From NCBI GenBank assembly GCA_013397115.1, contig VWZW01001018.1, forward strand, positions 401,586 to 465,585: 64,000 nucleotides of DNA, in the 5' to 3' direction. The stretch is from Edolisoma coerulescens. Its lineage: Eukaryota; Chordata; Aves; Passeriformes; Campephagidae. Under the pieces are notes generated by a model. It had not been told where the DNA came from and searched no databases. It was given only the letters and a program-made list of their open reading frames with translations. The translations under genes and the position numbers were made by a program. Shown here piece by piece: positions 1-11,294 of this stretch (position 1 is its first letter; every line of letters starts with the position of its first letter).

Positions 1-1082
1 TGTGTATATCCAGCACATCTTTCACTAGAACCATCTATAGCAATAAATCTAAACTCTCTTAAAAGTGAAAATATTGCTGCTTGTGTCTGAGAATCTCCAG
101 CTTTTAGCGAAGTGATGATCCCATTTGCTGTCTGTGATTGGATTCACATTCATGCACTAGCAGCCTTGATTTGTGTCTGGGACTGAAAGTAGTTATGAGC
201 CCAATGTAACCAAACACTAAAGTTCTAAAGTAGCTTAACCTGGTGACTATGAAGGTAGGAGCCAGGGTGGACTGCAGCAAGAAAAGCTGTCAGTGATAGG
301 TGGAGTAAGAGAGAAACACTTCACAATCCAATTATTCCTAGCTGAAACAGTAGTCCAGTTAATAGTCTTGTCAGTTAATTGCTAAGTTGAGGCATTCTTA
401 ATTACATAAGGTGCTGAAACAGAATCCAGGCTTTCCTAAATTTGGCAAAGACATCTCTACCCTGCTGTACTGTCTCTATTCCTTCACCAGCAGCAAGTCT
501 GGCCTGTAAAGCACAAACACAATTAGATTCCTAAATCCTGACTTCTATCACAATTTCACTGTGACATGCTAAAAAATAATTTTCAACTTCTATAGATTAA
601 GTGACCATAAATCAGCCAGGAACACCTGTTACCTAAAACAAACACACAATGAAAAATCCTTACCTCAGAATCAGTGGGTTATTATCCTACCTCTTCTCTG
701 CAATCCTCACATGATCAGAAAGATCCCTTTGTGTCAATATTCTGAGAAAACTTTCTTCCCTCTCCTCCAGTTGCATTTTCTTTGCCTCCCTATTTCAAGT
801 CATTAGCAACTTCTGACATGACTTTCTAGAGGTGAATCCCTTAGTATCAGCAAATCTTGAGACACTCTGAGCAATATCATTGGTTAGAGGAAAGTGGAAG
901 TCCCTGAAATTTCTGCTACAGAACCAGTCTGATCTGGTGGTGGCAATGAAAAACAAAAAAAGTTGAATTCCTTTCCCCTTCCAAAAGCTTTTCAATTTAG
1001 ATCTAGCTGGTGGGAGATCTAACCCTTAAACAATAAGATTGCAAAATATCTATATTTTAAAGCCAAACAAGGAAGGCATTAC
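1..1082 (-). other. COL9A1: COL9A1 intron 4 (5' part; continues past the window edge)
   Basis: The intron starts at 1082 with GTAATG. I looked on the minus strand for the next NC4 exon (expected to continue the TSPN domain) and did not find it, so the intron is at least 1.08 kb. It is AT-rich with no clear repeat. Confidence 0.8.
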
Positions 1083-1215
1083 CTGGTTGGTATCCTGAAA
1101 TCTACATTGGGTCCCAATTTATAAGCCACTTGTAGAGAAGTAGATCCCACTACTCTCTCGATAATTCCTTGGGAAGCAGCTTTTTCTATTTGGAACTGAG
1201 AAATCAGGTCAAAGC
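1083..1215 (-). CDS. COL9A1: COL9A1 coding exon 4 (NC4 TSPN domain)
   Basis: 133 bases: two bases completing Gly56, 43 codons beginning FDLISQFQIEKAASQ and ending NVDFRIPT, and two bases of the following Arg. The segment VVGSTSLQVAYKLG is the recognisable first strand pair of the TSPN/LamG fold. The acceptor is TTTTTATTGCAG and the donor CAG|GTAATG. Differences from human cluster in the SQGIIE stretch. I found no following exon between 1 and 1082. Confidence 0.95.
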
Positions 1216-3222
1216 CTGCAATAAAAAGATATAGATGTCCACAATGTAATTTTCATTTTAATTTAATTTAAGAATTGTGCTGTCACAGAGCTGAATATAA
1301 CCTAATAAATTTTTTGAACAGCAGCTTTTTCCTGAAAAAGTCAGGATGCTACTTGCCTGGTAAGTCATCTTGGCCAATCCTGATTGTTGGGCAGATATCA
1401 ATTCTGTGGCTGGCGCCCAAAATAACTGGTAGTCCTGCAAAGAAAAGTGAATTTACTAACCATGTGCCTGCACATTGCCTCAGATCACCTTAGAAAATTA
1501 ACTGAAGCAACTGTAAGATTATTATGAATCAAATAGAGCTATAAACAATAATAATTAAAGGCATATAATAATTTAAACTGTACTCATTAAAGTAAGAGGT
1601 CTAAGAAAATAATCATCTGCTTCTAGAGAGCTCCAAATTAAAAATGGTAACTTGATATACTATTTGATTTTTTTTTCAAGCCTTTAAATGAAAGTGTTAT
1701 AATAATAATTCTTCTCTTGCAGAGCTGTTGAGAAATAGTAATAGCTAAAGAAGGCCTGCTGTGTAAGGAGGTTTTGGGTTGTACCTTTTGGTAGTTCAAG
1801 CAAACTTAAAAAAAAAAAGGCCAGTTACCTAAATCAACAGTCTCCCTAGTCCCAAGGAAACTTAAACAAACCTCATGCCAACTAAAGAAGTTGTTGAGAA
1901 TCTGTTGGCATCTTTTCCATCCTCTCTGGTATTCCAAGCTTTCCTGCTTTCCTCTGTGCCAGATTTGATCAGAAAATGAACATTCGTGAAAGGTAGGGGG
2001 AGGGGGGCAAGAAGAACTTACAGACCTTTTTTGTTTACCCAACAAGAATGTAGAAGAAATTTTTTTGAGGAAACTAAATCTAAAAATCCAATTTTTCAGA
2101 ATATTATTTATCAAAAAACCTTGCAATGACCATAAGACCTACAAGATTCCCAGATTTAAGGAAGGAGGAAGGAAAAATAAGTATTTATTTGAAGAGTTTA
2201 AGAGCCATGTACAAGTCCAGTACCAAGTCACCCTGGAAAATGTTAGCGTGTGGATAGGGAAGAATGAAGAGTGGAAGTTGGGAGGAGAAATATTTCTAAC
2301 CTACAGAGAGCCTCTTGTGTGCTGCAAATGCTCAACCCTAAATGTGGGTTTCCTTCTGACAACATAGGCTTAAAGAGAACATTCAGGCTGACATGTTACA
2401 CCTTAGAAAAGATCTCATTCTATATTCTTTGATGAGGCACATGGCTGACATCCAGCCATTTACATTTGATGCCCAGCAAATAAAGTAGAACCTGTTTATT
2501 GCCGTATGTAGCAGAGGAATATCTAACTAGAAGCACTGAAAGACAGGGGAAGGTTTGTGTCCTGTATCTACCACCTATATCCAGGTTTTAATCCTTGCCT
2601 TAAAAGTACATCTAAAAGCAAATTTAAAGCTACACACACAGTTCTTGCTTTTTTCCCTGTTTTTCATGTGCATCCTTCTATCCATCCATCCATACATAAA
2701 TGCACATAGACAGCTCTCACTTTGTGTGATGCTACAGAGGATTTTAGTTTTGAATAAACACAGAATAATTCTCTTGACATTCAAAATTACACAAAGATAA
2801 AATGTAGATAAAATCTGTCTCCTTACTTGATTGGTGCTGGATGGTGGCTGAGATGAAAGACCACAGAAAACTACACAGGTAAAAGAAAGCTGTAATTTTC
2901 CTGTAAACAGAAAGAAAACTCCAGTATGAATCTGTCATTTCTGACAGGTTTTGTTATTAAATTTCTCCTCCAAGCCATGCATATTAAATTTATAAAAAAG
3001 CAGTTAAGGATTTACTAACAGATTTGGCAAGACAGTTTCTTTGACAGGACAATTTCTTTACATTACAACGTTTTATTTTTGCCTTATAATGAAACATGTC
3101 AATAAAGCTCTTTCTGTTGTAGTCCCCTCATATAATGCTGGCAAGGACAGCTTTCACTGTTCTGATCTCTTATTTACAGATGTCTCTAAATCCCCCTTGT
3201 TCTCTTACCAGTGGCTTTTCAT
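1083..3222 (-). CDS. COL9A1: COL9A1, collagen alpha-1(IX) chain, long form; N-terminal part in four exons
   Basis: This is the start of the alpha-1 chain of collagen IX, a fibril-associated collagen of cartilage extracellular matrix. Four coding exons (3222-3209, 2900-2827, 1434-1357, 1215-1083) join in frame to 99 residues plus two bases. Residues 1-23 form a signal peptide beginning MKSHWKITAFF, with a hydrophobic core and likely cleavage after Ala23. Residues 24-49 are a linker with Cys44 in the context DICPTIRIG. From about Gly50 comes the NC4 thrombospondin N-terminal-like (TSPN/LamG) domain, with GQDDLPGFDLISQFQ, VVGSTSLQVAYKLG and NVDFRIPT. As I recall it, human COL9A1 starts MKTCWKI and contains IRIGQDDLPGFDLISQFQ and LGNNVDFRIPTR, so the match is close. 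All splice phases agree (2, 1, 1, 2). The triple-helical part lies beyond the left edge. The short corneal form starts from a downstream promoter not in this window. Confidence 0.93.
1216..1356 (-). other. COL9A1: COL9A1 intron 3 (141 bp), GC-AG type
   Basis: The donor reads CAG|GCAAGT and the acceptor ATTGCAG. The other nine donor positions fit the consensus well, as is typical of GC-AG introns, so this is probably a functional minor-type donor of the major spliceosome rather than an error. Confidence 0.88.
1357..1434 (-). CDS. COL9A1: COL9A1 coding exon 3 (linker and start of NC4)
   Basis: 78 bases encoding (after Arg30) LPVILGASHRIDIC and PTIRIGQDDLP, plus the first base of Gly56. The block CPTIRIGQDDLPG is the conserved entry into the collagen IX NC4 domain and contains Cys44. 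The acceptor is TTTTCTTTGCAG. The exon must end at the G before GCAAGT, because only that junction restores GGC TTT GAC (Gly-Phe-Asp) with the next exon. Using the nearby GT would give a frame with an early stop. Confidence 0.93.
1435..2826 (-). other. COL9A1: COL9A1 intron 2 (1392 bp)
   Basis: A GT-AG intron with donor GTAAGG and acceptor TTTTCTTTGCAG. It is AT-rich, and I see no repeat family or additional exon in it. Short open frames on both strands look like chance. Confidence 0.85.
2827..2900 (-). CDS. COL9A1: COL9A1 coding exon 2 (signal peptide)
   Basis: 74 bases: one base finishing Trp5, then 24 codons reading KITAFFYLCSFLWSFISA followed by TIQHQS, then one base left over. It supplies the hydrophobic core and cleavage region of the signal peptide. 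The motif FFxLCSFL matches the recalled human FFFVCSFL. The donor is A|GTAAGG. The leftover A joins GA of the next exon to make Arg30, so the phases agree. Confidence 0.9.
2901..3208 (-). other. COL9A1: COL9A1 intron 1 (308 bp)
   Basis: A GT-AG intron with donor GTAAGAG and acceptor TTTCTGTTTACAG after a pyrimidine-rich tract. Its last 38 bases stay open in the COL9A1 frame and carry an ATG at 2938-2936. No other coding potential seen. Confidence 0.78.
3209..3222 (-). CDS. COL9A1: COL9A1 coding exon 1 (initiator, 14 coding bases)
   Basis: ATG at 3222-3220 is followed by AAA AGC CAC TG and then a consensus donor GTAAGAG (from 3208). It encodes MKSH and the first two bases of Trp5, which exon 2 completes. 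The ATG has A at -3. I chose it because it restores the family N-terminus (MKxxWKI) when spliced to 2900, and the split TG|G codon fits the phase. The exon runs upstream into 5' UTR whose start I cannot fix. A rival in-frame ATG sits at 2938 inside intron 1. Confidence 0.8.
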
Positions 3223-3420
3223 CTTCGCTGCTGGATTTCTTCACTTCTCTCATGTGAATACGCAGTGTATATCGTCACACTGCCTGCTTCCCTCTCATTA
3301 GTCCGACAGAGGAGTGCAGCAGTGGGTGCAGACAGCTGCTCCTGCCCCACCAGGACCCAGCAGAGAGGGAGGTGCAGGCTGCTGGGCTGGTTTTAATCTT
3401 TCCAAAGGAAAGAGGTGGAG
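3223..3420 (-). promoter_or_regulatory. COL9A1 5' UTR and probable core promoter region
   Basis: This segment lies directly upstream of the COL9A1 start and is more GC-rich than its surroundings. On the minus strand a TATA-like GATTAAAACC lies at 3399-3390, about 170 bp before the ATG. It abuts a perfect 17-bp palindrome at 3397-3413 (TCTTTCC-AAA-GGAAAGA). The position suits a core promoter with initiation near 3360. No transcript evidence is available, so the TATA and start-site assignment is inference. Confidence 0.35.
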
Positions 3421-6400
3421 GCTGGAGAGACATGTGTGTCCTGGTGGGCTCTGAGGGCGGATCTCTGGAGCCAGCTGGATATAAAGAAGCCAAGAGAGCA
3501 AATTAAAGGCTGCTTCTTTCACCAGCACGAGGGCAGGGAGATTCAGAAAACTTGAGTTCAGCAGAGCCAGTCTCTGAATGGTGGGGTCTGCTGTTCAGCC
3601 GGGCAGGGGAACGAGTTATATTTACCAGGAGGTGTGAGGAAGCTGGTGGCCCTGATGTGGTGTTAAGACCAAAAGCTCTGAGAAGAAGGGAATCCCTGTC
3701 CTATAAAGAAGGCATTTCCATTTCTCACTGATTTACTCATCAGGTGGCCTCAGGAGAAGCCTGTCTGGTGAGGTCCCAGTTGGTTTTTCTGAAACAAATA
3801 GGTTATGAAAAAGGGTTTTCTTTGCTTAGATTCTAACCTCAAGGCATACACATAGGCATTATTAAGCAGACTCCTGTTCTGTTTTCACTGATAAAGCATT
3901 CCCTTTCCAAAGGGACTATTACATATGCTTGGACACACAAAGACATTTACTCATATTTGTTCACACTGATGTAAAAAGAGAGAGAGAAACTAAAATCTGT
4001 ATGCATGAAAAGACCAAGAAAAAGAGATTAAACAGCCAGAAGGTCCTGATAGGCACCACAGTCAAAATTCAGGTATGTATGAAAAAGTATGCTAGTTTTG
4101 CTTATACACCACATTTGTAAGGTTTCATCTTCTCTAGATTACTGATATTCTGGATAATAATACCTTAAATTTCCAGATTTTTTGAAGTGTGGGATATAGG
4201 AATTGCAATAATCTCTGCTGTCTGATAAGTGTCTGGAGAAAAAAATGGGCAATGAACTATCCCATTCATCCCAATTTGCTGTATGTCACAGCAATTTGCT
4301 GTATGTCCCAATATTGGTAATTTCAGTGTTAATGTGGTTTGCAGTTTTAAATCTATGTTTAGAAAGGGTGGAGCTAGACCACAAACATGAACAGTTTGCC
4401 ATGAATAATGTCTAATTTTGATGCCTAAGCCAGTGCATCTTTGGTGATACCACTTCTTCACCCCTCAAGAGAAAGGTACATCCAGGGTGTCTTGTGCTCC
4501 AGCATGACTGTGAACATAATATATCAGCACCAGGATTGTCACATGAAACCTCTGTCAATTAAAAAAACAAAAAGGGCAAAATATTAATTTGATTTCACAA
4601 GAAGTTTGCCCAAGTCACCACACACCCAAGTGCCTTATCCCCCATGCAGATATTTCCATTGTGGCATGCAATGGTACACGTAGGGCACGAAAGGAGTCTG
4701 TAAGGAGCAGGAGGAAGAGCAGTACGCAGAAGTCACTTGATGCTATAATGAAGGGAAATGGCAGGGGAACGTGGCATGTGAAGGAACAACTGAGAGCACC
4801 CAGGGCTTAGAAAGAATACCAGAAGGTTTGTGAAGGGATGGAAAAGAGTCAGGTGCCAAACCATCTCTTTTGTTGTGTATAAGTTGTGGCATTACCTTTG
4901 CCTTTGCGACTGCTTAGTATTGCCAATTTATTTGAGGCAGTATTAAGGAAGAAAAAGCCATTGCAGTAGTTAGATATGGAATTAAGTAGTACCACCTTAC
5001 AGTAAGTTAGCAATATTTTTTGGTACATGGTGTGAAGATATCTGCCATCACTTGTGTCTGGGGTCATTGACACACGCATCATCCTCTCCAAAGAGGGGGA
5101 GTCTTGTCCAGAGAAATTCAGAGAACATATACTCTGTTTCTGAGCAATCTATAATCTAATTTTGCTTGCATTTCATGCAGCAATTCTCAAGGGGGGGAAC
5201 TTCTTTTATGTCTGGAGTATTTTCCCAATACAGGATCTTCAAAAGACATTTTTACTGAAATAAAACATGGGAGACACTATGTAACTAAAGCTGGGAAAAC
5301 ACATTTACTATTCTGTTTGTGGGCAAAAGAAAAATTCTTTAGAACACTAATAGCCTCTGGTGGCTCTGTGTGCATTTTGATGTGTCCATCTTGAAGGAAA
5401 ACTCACAATCTGTGATGAAATTCTTGATTAGATGTTCTGCTAGTAATTATCACATCACCTTGAAAGAGCCAGAAAAATATTAACAGACAAGCTAGTGGTA
5501 GCAAATTTAATAGCCCCATGACCTAGCCAATATTATTCCCATTTCAAGAAAATGTAAACTGGGATAGATGGAATATGTATCTTACATATCTTGCTCTCAC
5601 AGAGACAGTCCCCATCCAACTAACACTCATGTGTAGCAGATCTGACTATTTTGATGTCACTCTATGTCACTTCATAATTTTCTCTTTTTATTGATTGGGC
5701 CAGTATAGGCTTTTTTCAGAAAAGCTTGGTGCACAGTGATTGCTGTTTAGCCACTTGTTCAGGGATTCATCATCTAAACACTAACTGCTCATCTTTTGAA
5801 AGTGGATTAATTAAACAGTGGTGACTGTGTTCAAATACTATCTCCTGAAAATAAGCTATGTAGGAAGGTCATCACCTCGCTAGCATGCGGAGGTGTGCTT
5901 ACACACCTGACTTCACATTCCACTCCTCAAATATCTGATTCCATACTCATTCCATACTCCTGTTCTTCTGTGTAGCTTGAGTTGGAGAACAGGTATTCGT
6001 ACAGCTGTCTCTGAGAATGTGGCAGAATTGGAGGGAAATAGCAAATGGGTGGACCCAAGCTTCTCTTGCAGATATAAGGCTTGATCTCTGGGATGAAAAG
6101 GTTTGCTGCAAGGTGGCTGCCATTGGACACCCTGGAGGTGCAATCCAGCAAAAACCACAGAAACCAAAGTTTGGCTCAGAAGGAGCCATGAAATGTGGCA
6201 GAGCAGAAGGTTCTCAGTTCAGGCTTGGGTTTACAGCAATTTAGGATGACTAAATGAAGTGAAAAATCCTTTCCTGATGTTTATTTTCTGACTTGGCTTG
6301 AAGGAGCTCAATGTCATTGGCGTATACTTTTGAGCAGGACTTTTAGGAGTAACTAGGCAAGTTTGTTCTTCCCCTGAAAAGTATTTGTGACGTATATGCA

Positions 6401-9400
6401 GGTACTGGGGTCTCAAGAACAGGCCTTGGAACTGGAGGAACTAAAGTCCAATTTGTGCAGTTAAAGTGGGGCCTCTGCCTGCTTGAGTGATCCCATAAAG
6501 GACCAGTGCTTGATGCTCCCAGCCCTACATGGCTCTTCCACATGCAGTTGGAAAGGAGAGGGGCAGCAGGGAAGACATTAGTTCTTATTTATTGCCTATC
6601 TCTCTCGTATCTCCTGGAGACCACTTTTCTCCCACGTGGTCTTCTCTAAATTGGGCCTTCCATCTTTTCAAATGACTTCAGCTTCTTATGGCCACGTTCT
6701 TTGTTCAGTTTACAGTAACAAAAACTCACTTTATACATTTCAGCCTTCTTTATCCTTACCTATAGTGTAAGGGTCACTGCTCTCCCTGGAATTTACCAGA
6801 CCTCAGGATAAGCACATACCGCACTCTTGAGTGAGTTTGTTGTTCCGTTGTGTTTTGCTCTGGCAGCTTGAGATTAACTGTGTGGCTGTGAGTGATGGCA
6901 TTTCTGAAAGACCTGCTCTTTATTAATCATGCTAAGAGTTAAGGTAGCTTGGACGTGGGACTGATCTCATTGACATCAGGGGCAAAACTTGCACTGACTT
7001 AAGCGCCTTTTAAGTAAACCAGCAACAAATAATTAAACCAGCTTCCTCAAGTGCAGGGTAATTGAATTGACAGCAAAACTATAATCCTTGTCAGGTTCCA
7101 ACACACCATTGGAATTTAACAAATAATTTATTATCCAATAAATTCTTACTTTCATCATAAAAATGTACTTTTCTGTCCAAAACTTTATAAATTTTGCCAT
7201 GGGATGAAAACCAGCATTTCTTTCCTAGCTGTCAGATGCTGTTTTGCATAAACACCAAACAGCTTCTTTCTAGAAGAGGTCACTCAAAGAAACCTGGGGA
7301 TTCATAGGGCCAGATTCTCATCTCCTGAGCACAATCCTCTTTCCAGGTGAATCTCACTGTAATGGCACTGCAGCCAATTTGTGAACACCTAGGCTGTCCC
7401 AATGTAGTCTACAAAATTCAACAAATCCCTCAGGAGTGTTGTTGGAGCACAAATAGAGATGGTCTCTGTATGGGGCCAGACAAACTTCCGCTTTAGCTCT
7501 ACGTCCCCCTGCCATAATAATTCTTTCTGTGGATGAGGCTTGCAGTTCCCATTACCTTTGGATGAAAGTCTGTTCTGTGGTATCATTCCTATTTTTATTT
7601 CTTTCTAGGTCAGATGATTTTTATGCAGTCTCCAGGGGTGTCAGACAGCAATTATCTCCAAATGTTACAGTCAGTGTTTCAGATTATCTTAAATGCAGGA
7701 GAATTTATTTTCTAGTGGAATGGCAGAGAAAGTGAAAAGTTAAGCAGACTTCAAGCGTAACTATGCTAATATTGCAATGAACACTGTTGTGTTTCAGCAG
7801 AGATTATGACTCTGATCTCACTTAACATACATCTGTGTCCATCTACTGATCACACTCATTCTCAAAAACTGAAATAAGATCAGAAACAGGCTCTTCTGTT
7901 ATTTATTAGTTATTTGTTGAGTATAAAATGTAGTGAAAATTTTCTCATTTATAATAGCAAATACTATTACCAAGAGCTGGATCCAAATTGCATGTAACTA
8001 AAAACAAAACAAAACAAAAAAACACCCCAAATTTGGAAGTATTTTCAGTCAAGAGTTTAATGAGTCTTGATAATATTCTTTTATATTGTTCTCTCTTTCT
8101 AATTCCTAAGATTCTGTTCTAGACAAAATTACATTAACTGAACTTTTTGTAACATTGTTGACATAATGGTACTTAGTTCTTTTGATATTTATCTCTAAAT
8201 ACTGCAGCAAGCATAACTTATTTTACTGTCATTAAATACCCTTTGAAAGAGATCATGATACCAGTAAGAAAATATCTGTTGATTTAAATGAAATCAGGTT
8301 TTCCCGCTCTAGCACCAGCATATGTGCATCACAACACTGGTTCACAGGTAAGAATACTCATGAAAATAAAATTAGTGTATGGTTACTTGAGATGGCAACC
8401 AGGCTTTCTTCATCACTCCCCACCTCTCTGCCTGCCTTCCCTGGCCACACTCGGCATCCTGCCTCCTATCCTTAGCCCAGTCGAGCTCCAGCTGCCTGGA
8501 CCCAAGGATGGGACGGGTTTCCCCCCTGTCCAGAAAGCAGAGGTTGAGAGATCCTGACAGGGCAGGAAAGGAAAGAAATATGCGTATATGTCTTCTTGGT
8601 TACACAAAATAGCAAATTCTATGGCACAAATTCTGATTTTTGTGGCATCAGGGGAAAAATAAAAAAGTTATTTCACACTCTTGGTGACTATGAGGTTTCC
8701 GTAGGATTTTTTTCTAAAATGGCAATCTCCAAAGTCCTCAGATTTTCCCAAAGTAATTTGAGGATTTTCATAGACTTGGGGCATCACTATATAGTTTCAT
8801 GCTTATTCAAGGACTGTCTGAACAGCTCTGGGATGGGGACAGTAGGGTGCTCTGTTCATTTTGAAATGAAAGCTGTGACTCAACAAAGTGTGGTATTCGG
8901 ACCACAGAAAACTGGCACACACAGACCTCTGAATTGAATTGATGACATTTAGAATATGTATTTTCATCTTCAAGACATATTCTGTATCAAAAGAACTGTT
9001 CCAAATTTTAAAAATTGCTATTTTCTCTCTTATGAGAAATATAAGGGACATAAATATATAACAATAACACAAGAATTAAATACCTGAAATATAATACTAG
9101 AAGCTTGTAAGTATTTAAATCTATATAATTAAGGCCTGCATTTTCATTGCACTAATTTTGCACTTCCACTTACACCTGGTAATTGATCTCAGCAGAGCTA
9201 CTGAGCTGCAAAAAATGTTCTGGGCAGGAATTCATTGAGAGAAAACTAAGAACCACAAAAATTTTTTAACATTATTCCTTCTGTTTTCTCCCAGTGAGAA
9301 CCAGTGAACCCAACATCGTGCCACAACTGGCCAGGGTGCAACAGCGTGCTGCCAAAATGACAACCACAAAGCAGAAATCAAAGGGCAAATTTCATGATAA

Positions 9401-9536
9401 TTTTCTAAGCAGAGGGGGACTTGTTAATGAAGTCCCACAGAGACTTGTACAAAAGCCTGTGCCATTCAAAATATTCATAAATGGGATCTGGAAGGCAGGT
9501 GTATAATGGGGAGGCAGCATCTGCAGAGAAAGGAAG
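3421..9536. other. Intergenic, no gene seen
   Basis: AT-rich sequence upstream of COL9A1. I recognise no exon, RNA gene or clear transposon. The frames here are short and unlike known proteins. A 20-bp tandem duplication at 4272-4311 is listed separately. Confidence 0.6.
4272..4311. repeat. 20-bp tandem duplication
   Basis: Two adjacent copies of CAATTTGCTGTATGTC plus four bases, differing only in the last bases. A recent local slippage duplication. Confidence 0.85.
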
Positions 9537-9587
9537 TTACCTGAGCAATAAAAATGAAAATTTGAAATTTACCTGAGCAATAAAAAT
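9537..9587. repeat. Short direct repeat at the 5' edge of a CR1 fragment
   Basis: TTACCTGAGCAATAAAAAT occurs at 9537-9555 and again at 9569-9587, separated by 13 bp and ending just before CR1 homology begins. It is probably a local duplication associated with the insertion. Confidence 0.75.
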
Positions 9588-9595
9588 TGAGCTGG

Positions 9596-10245
9596 CAGTG
9601 TGCCCTTGTCTCCAGGAGGGCCAATGGTATCCTGGGGTGCATCAGGAAGAGCGTGGCCAACAGGTCGAGTGAGTTGATCGTCCCCCTCTACTCTGCCCTA
9701 GTGAGGCCACAGCCGGACTATTGTGCTCAGTTCTGGTCTCCACAGTTCAAGAAAAACAAGAAGCTACTGGAAGGGATCCACTGGAGGGCCATAAAGGCAA
9801 TAAGGAGTCTGGAACATCTCTCCTATGAGAAGAGACTGCAGGAGCTTGGCCTGTTTAGTCTAGAGATGAGAAGAACGAGAAGGGATTTCATCAATACATA
9901 GACAGACCTCAAATGCAGGTGCCAAGAAGTTGGTGCCAGACTCTTTTCAATGGTGCCCAATGACAGGATGAGGAACAGGGGCCTTAAACCAAAACACAAG
10001 AAAATTCATCTCAACATGAGTAAGAAGTCTTTACATTGAGGATGGCACAGCACTGAACAGGCTGCCCAGGGAGGTTGTGGAGTCTCCCTCTCTGGAGCCA
10101 TTCAAAACCCACCTGGATGTGTTCCTGTGTCACTTGCTCTAGGTGACCCTGCCTTGGCAGGGGTGTTGGACCAGATGATCTCAGAGGTCCCTTCCAACCC
10201 TGCCAGTTCTGTGATTCTGTGGTTCTGTAATTCTGTGATTCTGTG
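9596..10245 (+). mobile_element. CR1 LINE, 5'-truncated: C-terminal reverse transcriptase end plus 3' UTR
   Basis: Frame +2 from 9587 to 9901 reads as the C-terminal part of CR1 ORF2. It has ANGILGCIRKSVANRS, LIVPLYSALVRP, DYCAQFWSPQFKK and LSYEKRLQELGLFSLE, followed by a stop at 9899. Further decayed CR1 sequence runs to the 3' end, including the segments for RLPREVVESPSLE. It finishes in CCCTTCCAACCCTGCC and imperfect ATTCTGTG repeats at 10208-10245. This 5' truncation is normal for CR1. The copy is broken by stops and frameshifts and cannot move. The ATTCTGTG tail variant suggests a neoavian, possibly passerine, host. Confidence 0.93.
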
Positions 10246-10854
10246 AAAGCTGAGGGTATAAATTGTTGGAAGTTCTTGAAGTACCTAGTAAGCTTTTGAC
10301 AAAATAGCGGGTGGAATGCCATATAAATAAAGATGAAATAATTGGCAGTGAACAAGCAGTCCTAAATTTACGGTAGCTTCTACCATTCTAGAAAGTTATG
10401 TGTCAGCTGTAATAGGCAGAGCTGTGGAAACACACCTTAGTGCTTAGCAGCGGTCAAAAAGCACACTGCATGTTAGGAGAAATTAGGAAACAATAGTGAA
10501 CAGAGCAGAAACCATCAAACTGCTGCGGTATAAACCATGGTCAGCAGGGATGATCAAAGGTTTGAACTTCTTTCAGTAGGGAAAACAATTAAATGGATGA
10601 GGATTTGTCAAGCCTAAAAAAATGAGATCTAATGAAGTCTGAGCGGTATGGGAAAGTGTGTAAAGAACAGTTGTCACTCCCTTGCAGAACATGGACTAAG
10701 TTTACCAATCAAAGCTGAAGCCAGAAGATTCAAAACAAGCAACAAACAGCACTTCCCCATACAACTTGTAGGTGAGAGGTGGGATTCTTTTCCACCACTT
10801 TTAGTATTCACCATTGCAAATGATACAATTTTTATGGGATCAAAGAGATATACT

Positions 10855-11000
10855 GGCTGGGAAAATACATGGGAGAAGTGTTCCTATGTACTTGTGCCAC
10901 ATGTTCATGCTTCTCTAGGCATCCACTATTACCTTGACCAGAGAAATTATGCTGGACCAGATGGACCTTTGATCTGACCTGATACAGCTGTTCTTATCTT
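10855..11000 (+). mobile_element. Old CR1 LINE 3' end
   Basis: The segment ends with GCTGGACCAGATGGACCTTT, then GATCTGACC..ACAGCTGTTCTTAT. This matches the common amniote CR1 3' tail (GGACTAGATGGACC..GGTCTGACCCAGTATGGC..TTCTTATG). It is diverged and the 5' limit is uncertain; homology may begin further left. Confidence 0.65.
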
Positions 11001-11294
11001 TTAATATTTAAACATTTGGGAATACTGAAAATTCAAAAAGGAAAGACTGCCCTTGTAATGCCAGAACACATTACAGAGGACTTAGACCTAGTAGTACTCT
11101 TAAAAAAAGCCAGGCATGGTCTGAGAAGGAAGGGAATTTTTTACCGATGTTTCCTAATATTTTCAGAGTGCAAGATACTGGGATGGAAGTTAGAAGTTTT
11201 GTTCTTGTATATGGAGAGGATTCTCAAAGATCACTTCACAGACTGGATGTTAGAAAAGAATCCAAAAAGTGTAGAAGCATAGAAGGGTTTAGTC

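Noticed and set aside
795..995. 66-codon minus frame as a possible next COL9A1 exon
   Set aside because: The translation does not resemble the continuation of the NC4 TSPN domain and no matching splice phase was found.
7306..7390. GGCCAGATTCTCATCT... resembling an ancient amniote interspersed repeat
   Set aside because: Only the first 16 or so bases are suggestive; the remainder cannot be aligned by eye with confidence.
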